In this document: piece after piece, positions 26,819 through 35,353 of the stretch
How the letters are laid out: each line of letters begins with the position of its first letter
Position numbering within the stretch: the stretch's first letter is position 1
DNA from: Nitrospirillum sp034653355
Lineage (GTDB): Bacteria > Pseudomonadota > Alphaproteobacteria > Azospirillales > Azospirillaceae
NCBI RefSeq assembly: GCF_034653355.1
Contig: NZ_JAYEER010000003.1
Span: forward strand, 930,001 to 994,000
Reading direction: 5' to 3'
Length of the DNA stretch: 64,000 nucleotides
Made by a program: the position numbers and the translations under genes
The notes under the pieces: generated by a model
The model's database searches: none
Seen by the model: only the letters and a program-made list of their open reading frames with translations
Told to the model about the DNA's origin: nothing

Positions 26819-26919
26819 CCGCCTTTGGCGCCAGGCTCGCCTTTCGCGTCCATTCCTCCGTTTCTTAACCATGCTACATGTCCGCGCAGGTTGAACGCCT
26901 GAACGAAGGACCGTGCGCC

Positions 26920-28602
26920 GTGCGCAATTTTTCCCTCATTTTCCGCATCGCCATCATCATGGGCATCATGGTGGTGTCGATGCTCGCCATCTCCGGCGCG
27001 CAGGTGTGGAGCTTGCGCCAGGCCATCTATGCCGAGCGCGAGCAGAAGCTGCACGACATGGTGGGCAGCGTGGTGAAGTTGATCCGCGCCTACGATGACG
27101 AGGTCAAGGCCGGCCGGATGCCGCTGGATCAGGCGCAGGAGGTGGCGAAGAAGGCCATCCGCGCCCTGCGCTGGGGCGAGGGCGACTATTACGGCGTCTA
27201 CCAGTTCGACGGCGTCACCCTGGTCCATGCCAACCCCAAGAACGAAGGTGTGAACCGCATGGAGTTCAAGGATCCCAGGGGCACGCGCGTGGTGGCGGAG
27301 ATTATCGCCGCCGCGCGGGCTGGCGGGGGCCTGACCACCTACCTGGTGCCGCGCGGCACGGCGGGGGCGGAGGTGCCGGCGCTCAAGCTGGCCTACGCGG
27401 CGCCCTATGAACCCTGGAAATGGGCGGTCCAGGCCGGGGTCTACATCGATGACATCGACGCCGCCTTATGGCGGGAAGGCCTGTGGACCGGCGGCTGCAC
27501 CCTGGTGGGCTTACTGGTGGCCGGCCTGTTCACCGTGATGATCGCCCGCAGCATCACCCGGCCCCTGGCCGATCTGTGCGGCACCATGGACCGGTTGGCG
27601 GCCGATGACCTGACAGTGGACATTCAATACACGGCCGACCGCAGCGAGATCGGCCGCATCGCCCGGGCGGTGGCGCTGTTCCGCGAGCACATGCGGGGGG
27701 CGGCCGCCCTCAGGGCCGAGCAGGCGCGGGCCGAGGCCGAGGCCGCCGCCCGCCAGCGCCAGACGCTGGGCGCCGTGGCGGACACCTTCCAGTCCAGCGT
27801 CGTCGGCGTGGTGGGCACCGTCACCCAGGCCGCCACCGATCTGGAGCGGCTGGCCGGTACGCTGGCCCGGGCGGCGGATCAGGCCCAGACCCAGGCGCAC
27901 GCGGCCTCTGGCGCCGCGGCCGACGCCTCCGCCAACGTCAACACCGTGGCGGCGGCCAGCGAGCAGCTGTCGGCTTCCATCAGTGAGATCAGCGCCCAGG
28001 TCGTCCGTTCCGCCACCATCGCCGGCGAGGCGCTGGCCGTGGTGCGCGAGACGGACACGGTGGTCGAGGGCCTGGACGGGGACGCCCGCCGCATCGGCGA
28101 GGTGCTGACCCTGATCCAGGCCATCGCGGCGCAGACCAACCTGCTGGCGCTCAATGCCACCATCGAGGCGGCCCGGGCGGGGGAGGCGGGCAAGGGTTTC
28201 GCCGTCGTCGCCAACGAGGTCAAGGGCCTGGCCAACCAGACGGCCAAGGCGACAGAGGAGATCGCCGCCCAGATCACCGCCATCCAGGGCCGCAGCACCC
28301 AGACGGTGGCGGCCATCCGCCGCATCGGCGGCACCATCGCCGACGTGAACGAGCTGACGGTCACCATCGCCTCGGCGGTGGAGGAGCAGAGCGCCGCCAC
28401 GCAGGAGATCGCCCGCAACGTCCAGCAGGCGGCCCAGGGCATCGGCGACGTCGCCGGCAGCCTGGGAGATCTGACTGGCGCCTCGCGGGCGGTGGGGGAT
28501 GCCGCCCAGGGCGTGACTGGCCTGGCGCAGCGACTGTCCACCCAGTCCGCCGTTCTGGACCGCGAGGCGTCGGGTTTCCTGCGGACGGTGCGGGTGGGTT
28601 GA
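26920..28602 (+). CDS. methyl-accepting chemotaxis protein with Cache-type sensor
   Basis: 560-aa chemoreceptor. Membrane segment 1 (about 6-26), periplasmic single-Cache domain (about 30-185; WGEGDYYGVYQFDGVTLVHANPKNEGVNRMEFKDPRG and WAVQAGVYIDDID are typical sCache_2 motifs), membrane segment 2 (about 193-213), HAMP (SITRPLADLCGTMDRLAADDL) and a cytoplasmic coiled-coil signalling domain with hairpin tip AAQTNLLALNATIEAARAGEAGKGFAVVANEVK. Start: GTG 26920 with AAGGA nine bases upstream; an ATG at 26878 would add 14 residues and lacks a ribosome site. sCache_2 receptors usually bind small organic acids (family knowledge); ligand unknown. Confidence 0.9.
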   Translation: MRNFSLIFRIAIIMGIMVVSMLAISGAQVWSLRQAIYAEREQKLHDMVGSVVKLIRAYDDEVKAGRMPLDQAQEVAKKAIRALRWGEGDYYGVYQFDGVTLVHANPKNEGVNRMEFKDPRGTRVVAEIIAAARAGGGLTTYLVPRGTAGAEVPALKLAYAAPYEPWKWAVQAGVYIDDIDAALWREGLWTGGCTLVGLLVAGLFTVMIARSITRPLADLCGTMDRLAADDLTVDIQYTADRSEIGRIARAVALFREHMRGAAALRAEQARAEAEAAARQRQTLGAVADTFQSSVVGVVGTVTQAATDLERLAGTLARAADQAQTQAHAASGAAADASANVNTVAAASEQLSASISEISAQVVRSATIAGEALAVVRETDTVVEGLDGDARRIGEVLTLIQAIAAQTNLLALNATIEAARAGEAGKGFAVVANEVKGLANQTAKATEEIAAQITAIQGRSTQTVAAIRRIGGTIADVNELTVTIASAVEEQSAATQEIARNVQQAAQGIGDVAGSLGDLTGASRAVGDAAQGVTGLAQRLSTQSAVLDREASGFLRTVRVG

Positions 28603-28632
28603 CGGTGCGTCCCCGCCTTTTCTGAACCGGGA

Positions 28633-30291
28633 TCAGCGGCCGCCCGGGGCGCTCACCGGTGTGCCTCCCAAGGGCGTTCCCCCCAGGGGCGTTCCCCCCA
28701 GGGGCGTTCCCCCCAGGGGCGTTCCCAGCGTGCCCAGGCCGGTGGGCCCGCTGCCGATGGTGGTGCCGCCGGGCAGGTCGGCGACGCCGGGGAAACCGGG
28801 GCCGATGGCGGAGACGCCGCCAGTGGACAGCGCGTCCTCCGGCATGCGCCCGGTGGAGATGATGGGCGTATCGGGGGAAACCAGGCCGCTGCCGGGCGCC
28901 AGTTGCGGCCGCATGTTGTGCGGCAGGCGGCTTTCCACCAGCACGCGGATGTCCTGGGCCCGCACCCAGTCGGGCGACCCAGCCGGCAGCATCTGCTCCG
29001 CCCGGTCGGCGTGATAGCGGGCGGCGCGGATGTCGCCCCGGGCCAGGGCCTCCTCCGCGCGGGCATAGGCCAGTTGCGGCGCCATGTCGGCGCGGGCGTA
29101 GGCGCTGGCCAGCAGCAACCACGTCAGCTCCACCAGCGGCTCATCCCGGGCGGAGGAGCGCAGGACGTCGATGGCCTCGCGCACCAGCTTGTCATCGCCG
29201 GCCTCCAGCAGGGCGTGACCCAGGGCCATGCGCAGCTGGGCGCTGTCGGGGGCGTACTTGACGGCGTTGCGGTAGGGGTCGACCGCTTCCTTGGCGCGGC
29301 CGTTCTCGAACAGGATCTGGCCCTTCAACTCATAGAAGTAGGGGTTCTTCGGTTCCTGCTCGATCAGGCCGTCGACGATCTTCAGGCCCTTGTTGATGTC
29401 GCCCACCTGGTAATAGGCGATGGACCGGGCATAGCGCGCCGGGACGCTGGTATCGCTCTCCGCGTATTTGCGCAGGGCCAGGTCGGGATGGATGAAGCCG
29501 TACAGCTTGGCCCGCATGCGCTGGTGCATGTCGTAATAGGCCGAGGGCATCTTGGCGTTGGTGAACTTCGAGATATGATCGACGAAGTTCTCGATGTATT
29601 CCACGCGGTTCTTGGTCAGCGGGTGGGTCATCAGGAACTCCACCTGCTTGGTCTGCGGCAGCCCGGCATCCTGGCGGCGCAGCTTTTCCATGAACTCCAG
29701 CATGCCCTTGGACGAATAGCCGTTGGCTTCCATGTAGGACAAGCCGGCCTCGTCCGCCGACGCCTCCTGCGCGCGGCTGAAGGCGAAGAAGGAGCGGGCG
29801 CCCAGTTCCTGCGCGCCGGCGATGCCGCCCATGGCCGCCCCGCCGCCATCGCCCCGCCGCGTGCCGCCGATGGCCGCCGCCACGCTCAGCAGCGTGGCCA
29901 GGGTGGACAGGATCACGGCGTTCTCGATGGCGTCGCGCGTGCGCACCTGATGCCCGCCGGCCATGTGGCCGGTTTCGTGGGCCAGGACGCCGATCAACTG
30001 CTCCGGCGTGTCCGCGGCCATGATCAGGCCGGTGTTGACGAACATGTTCTGGCCGCCCGCCACGAAGGCGTTCAACTCGTCATCGTTGACCAGCACCAGG
30101 GTGACCGCGTCGGGGACGATACCGGCCGCGCGGAAGATGGGGGTGGCGAAGACGCGCAGCGTGTGTTCGATTTCCGCGTCACGCACCAGGTTGATGCCGC
30201 GATCCTGGGCCAGCACCGGCTCCACGGCCAGGACCGAGGATAGCAGGCTGACCAGGATCAGGCGGGCAAGGCGGCGCGGTCGCAAGAACAT
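28633..30291 (-). CDS. M48 family metalloprotease with TPR repeats (BepA-like)
   Basis: 552 aa. Signal peptide (MFLRPRRLARLILVSLLSSVLAVEPVLAQ) and an M48 peptidase domain with the zinc site HETGH (about residues 105-109) and the third ligand in EASADEAGLSYM (about 175). A central region of tetratricopeptide repeats follows (about 300-460), then a proline/glycine-rich tail with five TPLGG-type repeats. In E. coli BepA, this architecture degrades or folds outer-membrane proteins with the BAM complex in the periplasm; the same role is likely here. ATG 30291 chosen; ATG 30303 is four codons earlier. Only about 40 nt separate it from the divergent aminotransferase gene. Confidence 0.9.
   Translation of the reverse strand: MFLRPRRLARLILVSLLSSVLAVEPVLAQDRGINLVRDAEIEHTLRVFATPIFRAAGIVPDAVTLVLVNDDELNAFVAGGQNMFVNTGLIMAADTPEQLIGVLAHETGHMAGGHQVRTRDAIENAVILSTLATLLSVAAAIGGTRRGDGGGAAMGGIAGAQELGARSFFAFSRAQEASADEAGLSYMEANGYSSKGMLEFMEKLRRQDAGLPQTKQVEFLMTHPLTKNRVEYIENFVDHISKFTNAKMPSAYYDMHQRMRAKLYGFIHPDLALRKYAESDTSVPARYARSIAYYQVGDINKGLKIVDGLIEQEPKNPYFYELKGQILFENGRAKEAVDPYRNAVKYAPDSAQLRMALGHALLEAGDDKLVREAIDVLRSSARDEPLVELTWLLLASAYARADMAPQLAYARAEEALARGDIRAARYHADRAEQMLPAGSPDWVRAQDIRVLVESRLPHNMRPQLAPGSGLVSPDTPIISTGRMPEDALSTGGVSAIGPGFPGVADLPGGTTIGSGPTGLGTLGTPLGGTPLGGTPLGGTPLGGTPVSAPGGR
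28672..28728. repeat. 15-bp minisatellite inside the M48 protease gene
   Basis: Three perfect copies of GGGCGTTCCCCCCAG (28672-28686, 28687-28701, 28702-28716) plus a partial fourth. Read on the minus strand they encode repeated TPLGG near the protein's C-terminus. Because the unit is a multiple of three, copy-number changes keep the frame. Confidence 0.85.
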
Positions 30292-30343
30292 TGTCAATTC
30301 CATCGGCGGTGCCGTCGATACCCGAACAGGCGAGCGGTAAGGT

Positions 30344-31558
30344 ATGATCCCTACATACTCCAAGGATGAATTTCCACGCGCGGCGAGGCACCCGGCTGTC
30401 GCTATACGCGCCAGCACCATCTCTCCCTTCATGGTGATGGAGGTGCTGCGCGCCGCCAACGCACGGCAGGCCGCCGGCGGCGACGTCCTGCATCTGGAAA
30501 TAGGCCAGCCGTCCACCCCGGCACCGAAGGGGGTGATCGCCGCGGCCGCCCACGCCCTGGCCGCCGATCGCCTAGCCTACACCGATGCCCTGGGCCTGCC
30601 AGCCTTGAGAGAGGGCATAGCACGTTGGTACCAAGATCGCCATGGGGTGGTGATTCCGCCGCAGCGGGTGGTGGTGACCACGGGATCGTCCGGCGCCTTC
30701 CTCCTGGCCTTCCTGGCGGCCTTCGATCCGGGCGACCGCGTGGCCCTGGCCGCGCCGGGCTATCCGGCCTATCGCAACATCCTGAAGACGGCTGGCCTGG
30801 TGCCGGTGGAATTGCCCGCCGGGCCCGAGACGCGCTTCCAGCCCACGCCCGCCTTGCTGGACGGTCTGCTGGCGCAGGGCGGGGAACCAATCCGGGGGCT
30901 GATTGTGGCCAGCCCCTCCAACCCCACCGGCACCATGCTGGACCCCGCCGCCATGGCCGCCCTGGGCGACTGGTGCCGCCGCCATGGCGTCTGGCTGATC
31001 TCGGACGAGATTTATCACGGCATCGAATACGGCACGGTGCCGGCGGCCACGGCGTTGGCGATGGACGGGGGCGGGGGCGCGATCACCGTCAACAGCTTCT
31101 CCAAATACTTTTCCATGACCGGCTGGCGCCTGGGCTGGGCGGTGGTGCCGGAGCGGCTGGTGCGGTCGGTGGAGTGCCTGGCGCAGAACCTCTACATCTC
31201 CCCGCCCACGTTGTCGCAGCACGCGGCGGTGGCGGCCTTCGAGTGCGTGGACGAACTGGAAGGCCACGTGGCGCGCTACCGCCGCAACCGCGACATCCTG
31301 CTGGATCTGCTGCCCGCCGCCGGATTCGGCAGGCTGGCCCCGGCCGACGGCGCCTTCTTCATCTATGCCGACATTTCCGACCGCGCGGACGATTCCCAGG
31401 CCTTCTGCACCCGCCTGCTGAACGAGACGGGCGTGGCCCTGACCCCGGGCGTGGATTTCGACCCCGTGCGCGGCCATCACACGGTGCGCATCAGCTTCGC
31501 CGGCGCCGAGGCCGAGATGGTGGAGGCCGCCCGCCGCCTGAAGGCCTGGCGGGGGTAG
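30344..31558 (+). CDS. pyridoxal-phosphate aminotransferase, class I/II
   Basis: 404-aa fold-type I aminotransferase. Segments: LEIGQPSTPAPKGVIAAAA (substrate arm), VVVTTGSSGAFLLAFLAAF, VASPSNPTGTML, VWLISDEIYHGIEYG, and the cofactor lysine K254 in NSFSKYFSMTGWRLGW; the Arg of VRISFA near the end binds the substrate carboxylate. This matches aspartate/aromatic-type aminotransferases of the AspC-I-gamma type, but the substrate cannot be read from sequence. The ATG at 30344 has only a weak ribosome site (AAGG close by). It is divergent from the M48 gene with an unusually short 40- to 50-nt shared control region. Confidence 0.9.
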   Translation: MIPTYSKDEFPRAARHPAVAIRASTISPFMVMEVLRAANARQAAGGDVLHLEIGQPSTPAPKGVIAAAAHALAADRLAYTDALGLPALREGIARWYQDRHGVVIPPQRVVVTTGSSGAFLLAFLAAFDPGDRVALAAPGYPAYRNILKTAGLVPVELPAGPETRFQPTPALLDGLLAQGGEPIRGLIVASPSNPTGTMLDPAAMAALGDWCRRHGVWLISDEIYHGIEYGTVPAATALAMDGGGGAITVNSFSKYFSMTGWRLGWAVVPERLVRSVECLAQNLYISPPTLSQHAAVAAFECVDELEGHVARYRRNRDILLDLLPAAGFGRLAPADGAFFIYADISDRADDSQAFCTRLLNETGVALTPGVDFDPVRGHHTVRISFAGAEAEMVEAARRLKAWRG

Positions 31559-31564
31559 CATGAA

Positions 31565-31592
31565 GGCCGGTCAGTGGCGACACTGACCGGCC
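31565..31592. terminator. hairpin after the aminotransferase gene
   Basis: Perfect 12-bp inverted repeat GGCCGGTCAGTG (31565-31576), loop GCGA, CACTGACCGGCC (31581-31592), right after the stop codon at 31558. There is no T-run, so it is a strong hairpin that could stop or stabilise transcripts from either converging side. Confidence 0.6.
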
Positions 31593-31676
31593 CTCTGCGC
31601 TTCAACCTTCATGAGGATACTCGGATGGGGCGGGCCGGTCGTTCCGGTGCCGGCGCCTGTCCCAGGTGCGTGCTGA

Positions 31677-31970
31677 TCAGTTCAGGGCGATCAGCTGATG
31701 CGGGACGCTGCGTCCGGCATGGGCCTTGATGATGGTGGTGGTCGTGGCCTTGCAGGGCACGGCGACGGCTCCCGCGGTACCGCCGTCCACGCGGGTGGGA
31801 ATGACCTTCAGCTTGCCGGAAGGCGAGGACGCCAGCGTCGCGGCGGGCGCGGGCGTCCCCTGTGCCACGGCGGCGACATCGGGGCGCGGTGCCGCGACCA
31901 GGATGGCGGGGGCGACCAGGAAGGGCAGGCCCAGGAACAGGCCGGTGAGCAGGCTGCGAACGGTCGTCAT
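31677..31970 (-). CDS. small secreted protein of unknown function
   Basis: 97 aa with a signal peptide (MTTVRSLLTGLFLGLPFLVAPAILVAA, cleavage about 27). The mature part is short, alanine-rich, then SGKLKVIPTRVDGGTAG, one cysteine (VPCKATTTT) and IIKAHAGRSVPHQLIALN. Not recognised. Coding is supported by a very strong ribosome site GGAGGTGG about five bases before the ATG and by the clear export signal. It converges with the aminotransferase gene. Confidence 0.65.
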   Translation of the reverse strand: MTTVRSLLTGLFLGLPFLVAPAILVAAPRPDVAAVAQGTPAPAATLASSPSGKLKVIPTRVDGGTAGAVAVPCKATTTTIIKAHAGRSVPHQLIALN

Positions 31971-32206
31971 AGTACCACCTCCATAAAACGATCGGCCCCG
32001 AGCGGCGTCTTCTGCTAGGCCGAACGACTGATGGGCGTGGAATTGAAACTCGCGGCCAACCGTGGCGGAACCATGGCGAGAACCGGAACTTCCAGGGGCA
32101 GGCGCAGACTCCTGGGAACCCTGTGGCCAATGGGCAACAGGTCGCCCCCGTACCCCCTGCGGGACACCCATGCGGCGGCGATGTGCGATGGGATGAAAGA
32201 GAAGGC

Positions 32207-32235
32207 TTGCGGCGGCCGGCGGATGTCGATATATA
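32207..32235 (+). promoter_or_regulatory. sigma-70 promoter of tRNA-Pro
   Basis: TTGCGG (32207-32212), 17 bp, TATATA (32230-32235), placing the start of transcription near 32242, ten bases before the tRNA. The rest of the gap back to the small secreted gene (31971-32206) shows nothing I can name. Confidence 0.55.
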
Positions 32236-32251
32236 CCCGCCCACCCCGAGA

Positions 32252-32328
32252 CGGAGAGTAGCTCAGCCTGGTAGAGCACTGCTTTCGGGAGGCAGGGGCC
32301 GGAGGTTCGAATCCTCTCTCTCCGACCA
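32252..32328 (+). tRNA. tRNA-Pro (anticodon CGG)
   Basis: 77-nt cloverleaf. Acceptor stem CGGAGAG/CTCTCCG with the C1-G72 pair typical of bacterial tRNA-Pro, D-arm with AGCTCAGCCTGGTAGAGCA, anticodon loop TTCGGGA giving CGG, T-arm GGAGGTTCGAATCCTC, discriminator A and an encoded CCA end. Followed by a terminator. Confidence 0.96.
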
Positions 32329-32345
32329 TCTCAGGGACGCACAAG

Positions 32346-32381
32346 CGGCCGGCTTCTTCCGAAGCCGGCCGTTTCGCTTTT
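32346..32381 (+). terminator. Rho-independent terminator after tRNA-Pro
   Basis: Perfect 11-bp stem CGGCCGGCTTC (32346-32356), loop TTCC, GAAGCCGGCCG (32361-32371), followed by TTTCGCTTTT. Confidence 0.85.
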
Positions 32382-32406
32382 GGGGCGATGGCATCCACAG
32401 CCAAGC

Positions 32407-32437
32407 AAAAAGGCGCGCCGGTGAGGGCGCGCCTTTC
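32407..32437 (-). terminator. Rho-independent terminator after the prenyl synthase gene
   Basis: AAAGGCGCGCC (32409-32419) pairs with GGCGCGCCTTT (32425-32435). On the minus strand the hairpin ends in GCCTTTTTG, just downstream of the prenyl synthase stop at 32460. It can also act as a second stop for tRNA transcripts. Confidence 0.75.
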
Positions 32438-32459
32438 CGAAATCCGGATTCGAATGAGT

Positions 32460-33482
32460 TCAGAAATCCCGGTCGACGACGAAGTCGATCACGTCCAGCA
32501 GGGCGCGCTTGATGGGGCTGGCGGGGAACAGGCCCAGGGCGTCGCGGGCCATGGCGCCGTAATGGCGGGCGCGTTCCACGCTGTCGCGCAGGGTGTTGTG
32601 GCGCTGCATGAGGGCCAGCGCATGCTCCAGGTCGCCATCCCGCTGGTCGATGTCCTCCAGCGTGCGGCGCCAGAAGGCGCGTTCCTCGTCATCACCCCGG
32701 CGGAAGGCCAGGACGACGGGCAGGGTGATCTTGCCCTCGCGGAAGTCGTCGCCGATGGACTTGCCCAGGCGGGCCTGCACGGCGGAATAGTCCAGCACGT
32801 CGTCCACCACCTGGAAGGCGATGCCCAGGTTCAGGCCGTAGCTGCGCAGCGCCTCCTCCTCCGCCGCCGGGCGGCCGGCCACCACGGCGCCGATGCGGCA
32901 GGCGGCGGCGAACAGCTCCGCTGTCTTGGCGCGGATGACCTCCAGATAGGCCTCCTCGCTGGTGGTGGTGTCGTTGGCGGTGATCAGCTGCAGCACCTCG
33001 CCCTCGGAAATGACGGCGGAGGCGCTGGACAGGATGCGCAGCACGTCCAGCGACCCGTCCTCGGTCATCACCTGGAAGGCGCGGGAGAACAGGAAGTCGC
33101 CCACCAGCACGCTGGCCTTGTTGCCAAAGACGGCGTTGGCCGAGGGCTGGCCGCGCCGCAGGTCGCTTTCGTCGACCACGTCGTCATGCAGCAGGGTGGC
33201 GGTGTGGATGAATTCGACGCAGGCCGCCAGCGGTTGGTGGCGCTCCCCCTGGTAACCGCACAGGCGGGCGGCGGCCAGGGTCAGCACCGGGCGCAGGCGC
33301 TTGCCGCCACTGGCCACGATGTAGCCCGCCAGCCGCGGGATCATCTCCACATCGGAATGCATGCGGCGAATGATGAGGTCGTTGACCGCCGCCAGGTCGG
33401 TCGCCACCAATTCCACCAGCGCCTCCAGGGCATCGGTGCCGGCCTTCCGGCGCTTGGGATCGAGGGGGGTGACGACGGCCAC
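32460..33482 (-). CDS. polyprenyl diphosphate synthase (ubiquinone side chain)
   Basis: 340-aa trans-prenyltransferase that chains isopentenyl diphosphate to make the octa- or decaprenyl tail of ubiquinone. Both aspartate-rich motifs are present: LLHDDVVDESDLRRG (about 105-119) and FQVVDDVLDY (about 233-242); GGKRLRPVL (about 62-70) and GDFLFSRAF are also typical. In alphaproteobacteria the product is usually decaprenyl (ddsA) or octaprenyl (ispB) diphosphate; chain length cannot be read reliably here. Start: GTG 33482 has GGCAGGAG eight bases upstream and the frame further upstream is not conserved-looking. A terminator follows. Confidence 0.92.
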   Translation of the reverse strand: MAVVTPLDPKRRKAGTDALEALVELVATDLAAVNDLIIRRMHSDVEMIPRLAGYIVASGGKRLRPVLTLAAARLCGYQGERHQPLAACVEFIHTATLLHDDVVDESDLRRGQPSANAVFGNKASVLVGDFLFSRAFQVMTEDGSLDVLRILSSASAVISEGEVLQLITANDTTTSEEAYLEVIRAKTAELFAAACRIGAVVAGRPAAEEEALRSYGLNLGIAFQVVDDVLDYSAVQARLGKSIGDDFREGKITLPVVLAFRRGDDEERAFWRRTLEDIDQRDGDLEHALALMQRHNTLRDSVERARHYGAMARDALGLFPASPIKRALLDVIDFVVDRDF

Positions 33483-33675
33483 GAAACGAACTCCTGCCAG
33501 TGGGGGCCAACGGTGGCGGAACGCAGACCTGTTGACGGCCCTGGATAGGACAGCGAGCATACCGGCGCAACCCCCGTGGTCAAGCTGGCAGACCGCATCG
33601 CCGCCCCCCATCTATGCCGCGTGCGTCAATCGGCACCCGGCGCATCCCAACCGGCGCACCCCCAATGAGGCCTTC

Positions 33676-33897
33676 ATGCAACCCATCCTGACCAGCAACA
33701 ACGCGGTGGAGATATCCTGGGCGCGGGCCGTGCTGGCCGACGCCGGCATCGAGACGGTGCTGCTGGACGACTACACCGCGGGGGTGGAGGGCAGCATCAG
33801 CGCCATTCCCCGCCGCCTGATGGTGGCGGACGGTGCCGTCGTGGCCGCCACCGCCGCCCTGGCCGTGGCGCGGGCGCAGCTGGAGTCCGCGCCGTGA
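33676..33897 (+). CDS. DUF2007 domain protein
   Basis: 73 aa: MQPILTSNNAVEISWARAVLADAGIETVLLDDY then GISAIPRRLMVAD-like and an alanine-rich helix. This is the DUF2007 pattern (small ferredoxin-like putative signal-transducing protein; function unknown). A GAGG ribosome site lies about six bases before the ATG. Its stop overlaps the GTG start of the methyltransferase gene (GTGA), so the two are coupled, as is common in alphaproteobacteria. Confidence 0.82.
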   Translation: MQPILTSNNAVEISWARAVLADAGIETVLLDDYTAGVEGSISAIPRRLMVADGAVVAATAALAVARAQLESAP

Positions 33898-34703
33898 TTT
33901 CCGCGACCGCCGCTCCGGAGCCCCCGGTGGAAGGTTCCATGGACGGCGGTATCACCGAGGACCGCCTGCTGAACGGCCGCGTGCGTCTGTTGCAGCCGGG
34001 GCAAGGATACAGGGCGGCCATCGACCCCGTGCTGCTCGCCGCCGCCACGCCGGCCGAAGAGGGCGACCGGGTGCTGGATCTGGGCTGTGGCGCCGGGGCC
34101 GCTTCCTTCTGCCTGGCCGCCCGGTTGCCCGGCGTCCGGGTGGCGGGGCTGGAACTGCAGCCCGAGGCTGCGGAACTCGCCCGGCGCAACGCCGACCTGA
34201 ACGAGGTCGCCGCCCGGGTGCGCATCACGGTGGGCGACGCCGCCCAGGCCCCGGTCCATCTGCCGCCGGAGTCGGACCCCGATCTGGTGGCCGGGCGCTT
34301 CGACCATGTCATGACCAACCCGCCCTTCCATCCCGGCGGACGTCATACCCGCTCCCCTCGCGCGGGGAAGGCGGCGTCCCACGGCGAGGGCACGGCCGAC
34401 CTCGCCACCTGGGTGGCGGCGGCGGCCCGTCTGCTGGCGCCGCGCGGCACCCTGACCATGATCCACCGCGCCGACCGGGTGGATGAGATCCTGGCCCGCC
34501 TGGCTGGCCGCTTCGGCGCCGTGGTGCTCTATCCCTTGTGGCCCCGCGCCGGAACGGAGGCCAAGCGCGTCATCGTCCGCGCCCGCCTGGGCGCCCGCAC
34601 CCCGGCCCGCCTGCTGTCGGGCCTGGTGTTGCATGATGAGGGCGGGCGCTACACGCCGGCGGCCGACGCCGTGCTGCGGGACGGCGCGGCCCTGGACTTC
34701 TGA
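33894..34703 (+). CDS. tRNA1(Val) adenine-N6 methyltransferase-like protein
   Basis: 269-aa SAM-dependent methyltransferase. Motif I VLDLGCGAGAASFCLAARLPG (about 61-81), the acidic residue of motif II in GLELQPEA, and the catalytic NPPFHPGG (about 140-147) mark an N6-adenine or N-type methyltransferase. The N-terminal DRLLNGRVRLLQPGQGYRAAIDPVLLAAA is the TrmN6/YfiC signature. It probably methylates A37 of tRNA1(Val), though substrate differs among members. The GTG start overlaps the DUF2007 stop. Confidence 0.85.
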   Translation: MISATAAPEPPVEGSMDGGITEDRLLNGRVRLLQPGQGYRAAIDPVLLAAATPAEEGDRVLDLGCGAGAASFCLAARLPGVRVAGLELQPEAAELARRNADLNEVAARVRITVGDAAQAPVHLPPESDPDLVAGRFDHVMTNPPFHPGGRHTRSPRAGKAASHGEGTADLATWVAAAARLLAPRGTLTMIHRADRVDEILARLAGRFGAVVLYPLWPRAGTEAKRVIVRARLGARTPARLLSGLVLHDEGGRYTPAADAVLRDGAALDF

Positions 34704-34762
34704 TGGTCTCCGGCGTATCCCGGGCGGCACGGCACAACCGGCAGACAAAATAGGACCCCAGC

Positions 34763-35317
34763 ATGGACGTGAAGCGCCTGGAGATCGATGGCTTGGTCAT
34801 GGTGAAGCCCCGTCGCTTCGGCGATGAGCGGGGATGGTTCGTGGAGACCTGGAACGACGAAAAGCACACGGCCGCCGGCATCACGGGTCCCTTCGTACAG
34901 GACAACCAGTCGCTATCGCGGATTCAGGGCACGGTGCGCGGCCTGCACTTCCAGTTGGCCCCGGCGGCCCAGGGCAAGCTGATACGCGTTGTGCGCGGGC
35001 GCATCCTGGACGTGGCGGTGGATCTGCGCCAAGGGTCCCCCACCTATGGTCGCCACGTCGCCGTGGAACTGGACGCCGAGGAAGGCTGGCAGCTGTGGGT
35101 CCCGGTGGGCTTCGCCCACGGCTTCTGCACCCTCGTCCCGGATACCGAGATCGCCTACAAGGTGACGGCGCTTTACAGCCCCGCCCATGACCGCGGCCTG
35201 CTGTGGAATGATCCGGCGCTGGGTATCCAATGGCCGGCGTTCGCCGGCGCCGTGCTGTCGGACAAGGATGGCAAGCAGCCCACCCTGGCGGACATCGGCA
35301 CCCCGTTCCCGGCCTAA
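34763..35317 (+). CDS. rfbC: dTDP-4-dehydrorhamnose 3,5-epimerase
   Basis: 184-aa cupin epimerase of dTDP-L-rhamnose synthesis (RmlC). Motifs: KPRRFGDERGWFVETWN (about 15-31), FVQDNQSLSRIQGTVRGLHFQ (about 45-65, catalytic His in RGLHFQ), GKLIRVVRGRILDVAVDLR, WVPVGFAHGFCTL (about 112-124) and the tyrosine region YKVTALYSP (about 133-141). Full length. rfbA, rfbB and rfbD are not in the window, so the rest of the pathway lies elsewhere. It is next to glycosyltransferase genes and so probably feeds surface glycan synthesis. Confidence 0.93.
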   Translation: MDVKRLEIDGLVMVKPRRFGDERGWFVETWNDEKHTAAGITGPFVQDNQSLSRIQGTVRGLHFQLAPAAQGKLIRVVRGRILDVAVDLRQGSPTYGRHVAVELDAEEGWQLWVPVGFAHGFCTLVPDTEIAYKVTALYSPAHDRGLLWNDPALGIQWPAFAGAVLSDKDGKQPTLADIGTPFPA

Positions 35318-35353
35318 GGCTCCCTGGCCGGGTCGCGCGGGACGGCCTCGCGT

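Noticed and set aside
31565..31592. The 12-bp inverted repeat as a mobile-element end
   Set aside because: It sits directly after a stop codon between converging genes and has no second copy or target duplication; a transcription-end hairpin explains it.
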